The notes below the pieces were generated by a model. It ran no database searches. It was not told the DNA's origin and saw only the letters and a program-made list of their open reading frames with translations. Below are positions 5,956-9,824 of a stretch of 9,824 nt of DNA, piece after piece; the stretch's first letter is position 1; every line of letters starts with the position of its first letter. The translations under genes were made by a program, and so were the position numbers. Origin of the DNA: Acidobacteriaceae bacterium (lineage in GTDB: Bacteria > Acidobacteriota > Terriglobia > Terriglobales > Acidobacteriaceae). Location of the stretch: positions 28,910 to 38,733 of the forward strand of contig PLUJ01000162.1 of the NCBI GenBank assembly GCA_003165455.1. The letters are read 5' to 3'.

Positions 5956-6986
5956 AAGGCGAGGCATGGCTCGAGTGGATGGCAAGTATTACGGGGGCAG
6001 CATCGCGGCAAAGCCTAAGCGCGATTCTGCCTCCGGAGCAGTTCCATTGCTTATTGGACGAGTTGCCGCTCCATCTGATTCCAGGCCATCACACTGACGG
6101 CAAACGGCAACCACAAGACCAGCCGGACTCAGATTTCCTAAATCCACACTGTTCGATTCTTCCTGCTGGAAACGTACCGACGGAACTCGAAGCTCGGCGG
6201 GATCTGCTCGAAGGGTTTTATATGGGACGCAGCATGGCCTGGGTGCGCGATCCCTGCAGTGGCTCCTTACATCCGTTCTGGTTGGGGACGAGGACTGAAT
6301 CGGTTCTTTCCCAAATCCAGGCTGGTGAGCTCAATCCGTCTTCGCTCCCATGCCAATTGCGTCGTGTCCTGACATCGGCTGGAATCTTGATTTCAGCGGG
6401 TGAATCGGAACGCCGCAGGGCCGAGTGGAATGCGATCTCTGAGCATGGCGCAGAAGTATTCCGCGAGAAGAAATATTTTCCTCTTTCCGGATTGATTCAT
6501 CCATTCCACATAGCTGCCCTGCGCCGGTACTACCGTTACGCCATCCGCAAGGGAGCGATTTGGCTCGGCGACGACCAAAGCCCACGCCGCTATGTTGCTC
6601 ATAATCAATCCGTCGCGCGCTACTTTCACCACCAGATTGCGAGTGTAGTGAGCGCCATCGCCGGGCAACCTGTAAAACCCTCTTATGTTTACCTGGCGTC
6701 GTATCTGAGTGGTGCCGAGTTAAAGAAGCACATCGACCGCGAACAGTGCGAGTTCAGCGTGACACTGTGCCTGGACTTTTCCCCTGAACCGAAATCGGCA
6801 ACCCCGTGGCCGATTCGATTGGAGACGGATCACGGGAATATCGCGGTATATCAAGGATTGGGTGACAGCTTACTCTACCGAGGAACGAGCGTACCGCATT
6901 ACCGGGACATATTGCCCCAGGGGTATACCTCGACTTCCATATTCTTTCATTATGTCCCGGAGAATTTTTCTGGACCGCTTGACTAG
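5940..6986 (+). CDS. Second oxygenase-like protein, divergent 2OG-Fe(II) fold at the C-terminus
   Basis: The ATG at 5940 overlaps the end of the upstream gene by 16 nt, which suggests translational coupling and gives 348 residues. ATG 5979 or GTG 5895 are alternatives, and none has a strong ribosome site. Residues 1-105 match nothing I know. Residues about 107-150 (HPFWLGTRTE to LTSAGIL) have a G-x-L-rich pattern ending in GIL, reminiscent of small winged-helix or PqqD-like modules; this is a weak inference. The C-terminal 100 residues look like a double-stranded beta-helix oxygenase: VYLASYLSGAELKKHID gives H264 and D266, and GDSLLYRGTSVPHYRD gives H320. The basic residue expected about ten positions later is absent; R322 in HYR may bind 2-oxoglutarate instead. 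It is probably cytoplasmic with no signal peptide. It may hydroxylate a peptide together with the upstream enzyme, or serve as its partner. The substrate is unknown. Confidence 0.7.
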   Translation: MASPIKGEAWLEWMASITGAASRQSLSAILPPEQFHCLLDELPLHLIPGHHTDGKRQPQDQPDSDFLNPHCSILPAGNVPTELEARRDLLEGFYMGRSMAWVRDPCSGSLHPFWLGTRTESVLSQIQAGELNPSSLPCQLRRVLTSAGILISAGESERRRAEWNAISEHGAEVFREKKYFPLSGLIHPFHIAALRRYYRYAIRKGAIWLGDDQSPRRYVAHNQSVARYFHHQIASVVSAIAGQPVKPSYVYLASYLSGAELKKHIDREQCEFSVTLCLDFSPEPKSATPWPIRLETDHGNIAVYQGLGDSLLYRGTSVPHYRDILPQGYTSTSIFFHYVPENFSGPLD

Positions 6987-7014
6987 GGACCGCTGACCGG
7001 CAAAAGAGAGAAGC

Positions 7015-9567
7015 TCATTGCAAGCCGGAAATAATGTACAGCACCGACATAACCTTATAGTAACTATAGGCAAAACGTGTTACATCGTGGCTTACCACTA
7101 CCGGAGAAATTAAAACCAGTCCCGCAGCAGTATCGGGCTGCAAGTCTTGTATAAAAGTTTTTTCGCCTGTCGCTACATTGACCTTATATATTTTTGTAGG
7201 AATTTGGCGCGGAATATGCCCGTAGACCGCGGAGTCGTCTTCCGACCATTGCAGCGGAATAAATCCGGGTTCCAACCCCGGAATCCTGTGCGGAGCCACC
7301 CCCCCCGTGGAATAAACCGTGGCGGTGGGATCGTTATTTCCAATAATATATTTGGCATCTGGCGAAAGCAGACCACCTGTGATTCCTTCGGGCGTCACAG
7401 GATTCAGTTTTCCTCCATCCAACTCTAAGATATAGCAGCGCACTCCGTGGCCAGGTTCGTTCCCATTAATCGTGATTCTCTTTCCGTCTGCCAGAAAATG
7501 AGAGACGCCATTGTGGACCGTTTCCAGGCCAGCGACAGGAATACTCCGGGGCTGACCCGGCCCGACCGGGTAAAGATTAATGCGCCCTGGGCTTCCGGCA
7601 ATGATTGAGATGGCCCATTTGCCATCGGGTGAAAGGCCGCCCGCGCTGCCTTCGCCCAACTGAATGGGAGAGGTTCCATCGAGCTTACGAATCGCAACCG
7701 AATAGTTTGGACCGGCAGCCTCGCTTGCGTCCTCGAACAATACGGATTGGTCGTCTCGCGAGATATCCTTCGCCACATCCCAATCATGCCAGGAAATATC
7801 CGCTGGTTTGCCTCCGCGGGTGGAAGTCGCCATGGCTGTGCGTTCCGCATCCAGGCTCACAAGAACACGGCCATCCGGCGCCATATCTTGCAAAGTTAAA
7901 CCCGCTGGGATACTTAACACGGTCCTGATTTTTCCCGCGGTGGTCACAGCCATTAAACTGCGCGTATAACCGCTAACTGCCGCGGTGAACCAAATTTCTT
8001 TTCCGTCCGAACTCCAGGCCAATCCATCCGCTGAATCCCAATCGCGGGAGAGGGTTGTCAAGTTTCCGGCGAGATCTATCATGCCAACAGATCCGCGATC
8101 GTCCCACAGCGACGGATGGTTTATGAAGGCGATTCTGTCGCCACGAGCGGAGATCCGGAGGTGACTGATCCAACCCTTGCCCTGAAATATGACGTGACTG
8201 ATCGGATATTCGATTCGATCCCGGCCATTTACGCGGTGGACAACTGCCAGTTCGCCTTTGGAATCCCAGTCGGCCCAAGCCACGTCCTCTAAAATCTCTC
8301 GCGGCGACCCTCCGGCAAGCGGTGCGCGAGCCAGAGTACCTTTTTCAATCTGCAAGTGCGACGAATGCTCGCCGTGCAGCGCCAAAGCCAACTCTCCATT
8401 CTTCGAGATTGCCAGTAGACTCGCATCGGTGACGTTGAGCGGTTGCGCCAGAAGGGAATCGCCGACGGTCGAGAAAAGCTGAAGCGCCTTGTTGTTCCAC
8501 GCAGCCCCATAAACGATTGAGTGATAGTCAGGCGTAAAGCGCGCCGAATACACCGTACCTTCATCAAACGTTACGCGCTGGTACGCTGGATTCAGGAACT
8601 CTTTGCGTTGCGCCCGCATGGCGATTAGAACCAGAGCGACAACAAGCAACCCGGCGGAGACAGTCCACGGTAGCCAATTCGGTTTGGACTTTCGCAAGCC
8701 CCGCCACCCAATTCTGTCGTCGGAAGAGGTCGATAAAGTTTCCAGTGCAAATCCCAAGTCACGAGCCGATTGAAATCGGTTCTCCGGATCCTTCTCCAAA
8801 CAGTGACCCACAATTTGCTGGAGCGGGGCAGGAATGCCGGGCTGTTCCACATCCAGTTCCGGGGGATCTTCCCGCAAAACTGCGGTGATCGTATCCACTT
8901 CCGTTTCACCGCGAAATGGGCGTCGTCCGGTCAACATCTCGTACAGAATTGCGCCCAGGCTGAAGATGTCGCTGCGGTGGTCGACCGCCTTTCCGCGCAA
9001 CTGCTCAGGCGACATGTACGCGACCGTGCCAATGAGCGCCCCACTCTTTGTGACCGTGGTTAACTCTTCCACGGTGCGCCCCGATTCTTCAGGCGACGAT
9101 TGCAGTTTGGCTACTCCGAAGTCGAGTATCTTGATCCGGTCGTCGGTTGTGATGAATAGATTTTCGGGCTTAAGATCACGGTGGATAATGCGCCGCTCAT
9201 GCGCCGCAATCAGACCTTGAACTATCTGAAGAGCGTAGTTAGCCGCCAACCGGACCGGAAGTGCTCCATCCTGTAACCGCTCGCGCAGCGTCTTCCCTTG
9301 CAGGAGCTCGCAAACAATATAGGGGGTTCCACCATCAACCCCGACGTCATAGACCGCAACGATATTGGGATGATTGAGCGCCGCCGCAGCTCGGGACTCT
9401 AACTCGAAGCGACGAAGGTGGTCGGGATTTCCGCTGGAGCTGGCAAGGATCAGCTTCAACGCGACATCCCGCCCTAAGCGTTCATCCCTGGCACGAAAAA
9501 CTTCGCCCATGGCGCCGGCGCCGATTTTCTCCAGTATTTGATAATGGTCTACAACTCGGCCAGTCAT
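7015..9567 (-). CDS. Receptor-like Ser/Thr protein kinase with one membrane helix and a TolB/PD40-like beta-propeller
   Basis: The product has 850 residues. Residues 8-280 are a complete Hanks-type kinase: G-loop IGAGAMGEV (15-23), ATP-anchoring K38, helix-C E57, catalytic HRDLKPEN (129-136, D131), metal-binding DFG (149-151), and SPE (186-188) closing the activation segment, which is rich in Ser/Thr. All catalytic residues are present, so it should be active. Residues about 300-318 (LPWTVSAGLLVVALVLIAM) form one membrane helix, placing the kinase in the cytoplasm. Residues 320-850 outside carry repeated PD40/TolB-type propeller blades, such as SSDGKEIWF, SPDGKWAIS, ADGKRITI, SPDAKYII and SEDDSAVY. 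The propeller may sense a ligand or bind a partner. The start ATG at 9567 has GAGGG 11 nt upstream. The gene converges on the oxygenase pair with 28 nt between stops. Targets are unknown. This architecture is common in Acidobacteriota. Confidence 0.95.
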   Translation of the reverse strand: MTGRVVDHYQILEKIGAGAMGEVFRARDERLGRDVALKLILASSSGNPDHLRRFELESRAAAALNHPNIVAVYDVGVDGGTPYIVCELLQGKTLRERLQDGALPVRLAANYALQIVQGLIAAHERRIIHRDLKPENLFITTDDRIKILDFGVAKLQSSPEESGRTVEELTTVTKSGALIGTVAYMSPEQLRGKAVDHRSDIFSLGAILYEMLTGRRPFRGETEVDTITAVLREDPPELDVEQPGIPAPLQQIVGHCLEKDPENRFQSARDLGFALETLSTSSDDRIGWRGLRKSKPNWLPWTVSAGLLVVALVLIAMRAQRKEFLNPAYQRVTFDEGTVYSARFTPDYHSIVYGAAWNNKALQLFSTVGDSLLAQPLNVTDASLLAISKNGELALALHGEHSSHLQIEKGTLARAPLAGGSPREILEDVAWADWDSKGELAVVHRVNGRDRIEYPISHVIFQGKGWISHLRISARGDRIAFINHPSLWDDRGSVGMIDLAGNLTTLSRDWDSADGLAWSSDGKEIWFTAAVSGYTRSLMAVTTAGKIRTVLSIPAGLTLQDMAPDGRVLVSLDAERTAMATSTRGGKPADISWHDWDVAKDISRDDQSVLFEDASEAAGPNYSVAIRKLDGTSPIQLGEGSAGGLSPDGKWAISIIAGSPGRINLYPVGPGQPRSIPVAGLETVHNGVSHFLADGKRITINGNEPGHGVRCYILELDGGKLNPVTPEGITGGLLSPDAKYIIGNNDPTATVYSTGGVAPHRIPGLEPGFIPLQWSEDDSAVYGHIPRQIPTKIYKVNVATGEKTFIQDLQPDTAAGLVLISPVVVSHDVTRFAYSYYKVMSVLYIISGLQ

Positions 9568-9589
9568 GGTCGGGGGCGCCCTCGCAGGA

Positions 9590-9619
9590 ATGGTAGGGGT
9601 CCATGTCTATTGCCGTCAA
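9590..9619 (-). promoter_or_regulatory. Possible promoter of the kinase gene
   Basis: Reading the minus strand, TTGACG (9619-9614, 5 of 6 to the -35 consensus) and TACCAT (9595-9590, 4 of 6 to the -10) are separated by 18 nt. The start would fall near 9583, giving a very short leader that begins at the GAGGG ribosome site (9583-9579). That tightness lowers confidence. Confidence 0.3.
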
Positions 9620-9719
9620 TAACAGAGGAGTAAACTCTGGTCGCCACCAGGAAGCCTTGCTCTGCGTAGCTTAGCTGTTTATTATCGATTACATGCGGGC
9701 GAGCGGAATGTCGATGTCA

Positions 9720-9728
9720 TGCTATACT
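9720..9728 (+). promoter_or_regulatory. Extended -10 promoter of the gene at the window end
   Basis: TGCTATACT contains TGn followed by TATACT, 5 of 6 to the sigma-70 -10. An extended -10 of this kind can work without a good -35, and none is seen. The transcript would start near 9735, about 85 nt before the ATG at 9820, and runs divergently from the kinase gene. Confidence 0.5.
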
Positions 9729-9819
9729 TTCGATTCGCCTGCAGAGATCGAGGCAAGCCTGTGATTCCCTTACGGGCGAATCCCGCGCCAATCAAGATTT
9801 TTAGATACGAGGTCTAACC

Positions 9820-9824
9820 ATGTC
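9820..9824 (+). CDS. Start of a further gene, cut by the window end
   Basis: An ATG at 9820 is preceded by GAGG (9809-9812) at 7 nt spacing and by an extended -10 promoter about 90 nt upstream. Only the first five bases are visible (Met, then the start of a TC- codon), so the product cannot be named. Its divergent position from the kinase suggests only a shared upstream region. Confidence 0.45.

Noticed and set aside
6972..7028. Terminator between the convergent oxygenase and kinase genes
   Set aside because: Only a 5-bp CCGGC/GCCGG pairing with a 22-nt loop and a short GGACCGCT direct repeat are present, with no T-run; too weak to call.
7299..7306. Run of eight C in the kinase gene as a possible frameshift
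   Set aside because: The propeller-like reading (STGGVAPHRIPGLEPG) continues in the same frame on both sides, so the gene is intact.
1..9824. Defence system, CRISPR array, prophage or transposon
   Set aside because: No spacer-repeat pattern, integrase, transposase, terminal repeats or known defence domains are visible; base and codon use look similar throughout.

Overview
The window reads like a piece of an Acidobacteriota (Terriglobia-like) chromosome. The basis is inference: moderately high GC, a very large Asp-box propeller protein of the VPS10/sortilin-like type, a serine/threonine kinase fused through one membrane helix to a TolB/PD40-like propeller, and an exported protein with a short post-signal motif typical of that phylum. 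No rRNA, tRNA, CRISPR array, insertion sequence or phage gene is visible.

Layout. Bases 1-2610 (+) hold the C-terminal 869 residues of an exported Asp-box propeller protein whose start lies outside the window. Bases 2611-3171 form a long intergenic stretch with a GC-rich hairpin plus T-rich tail (terminator-like), a possible 38-residue membrane microprotein just before it, and a perfect 16-bp palindrome. Bases 3172-3975 (+) encode a signal-peptide protein of unknown function, followed after 45 nt by purQ (4021-4716, +), the glutaminase subunit of FGAM synthase, with all catalytic residues but no purS or purL beside it. Bases 4879-5955 and 5940-6986 (+) are two overlapping, probably translationally coupled genes, each ending in a 2-oxoglutarate/Fe(II) oxygenase-type fold. 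The first also carries a helical N-terminal domain and a proline-rich linker. The second has a novel-looking N-terminal part and an unusual 2OG-site motif. Bases 7015-9567 (-) encode the receptor-like kinase, convergent with the oxygenase pair. Bases 9568-9819 separate the kinase from the start of a further + strand gene that is cut by the window end.

How they fit. The exported proteins and the kinase fit a lifestyle rich in cell-surface sensing. PurQ is housekeeping. The most interesting unit is the tandem oxygenase pair at 4879-6986, which looks like a small protein- or peptide-hydroxylating module with no obvious separate substrate gene. Its own proline-rich linker and leader-like N-terminal domain are the nearest candidates for a substrate or docking site.
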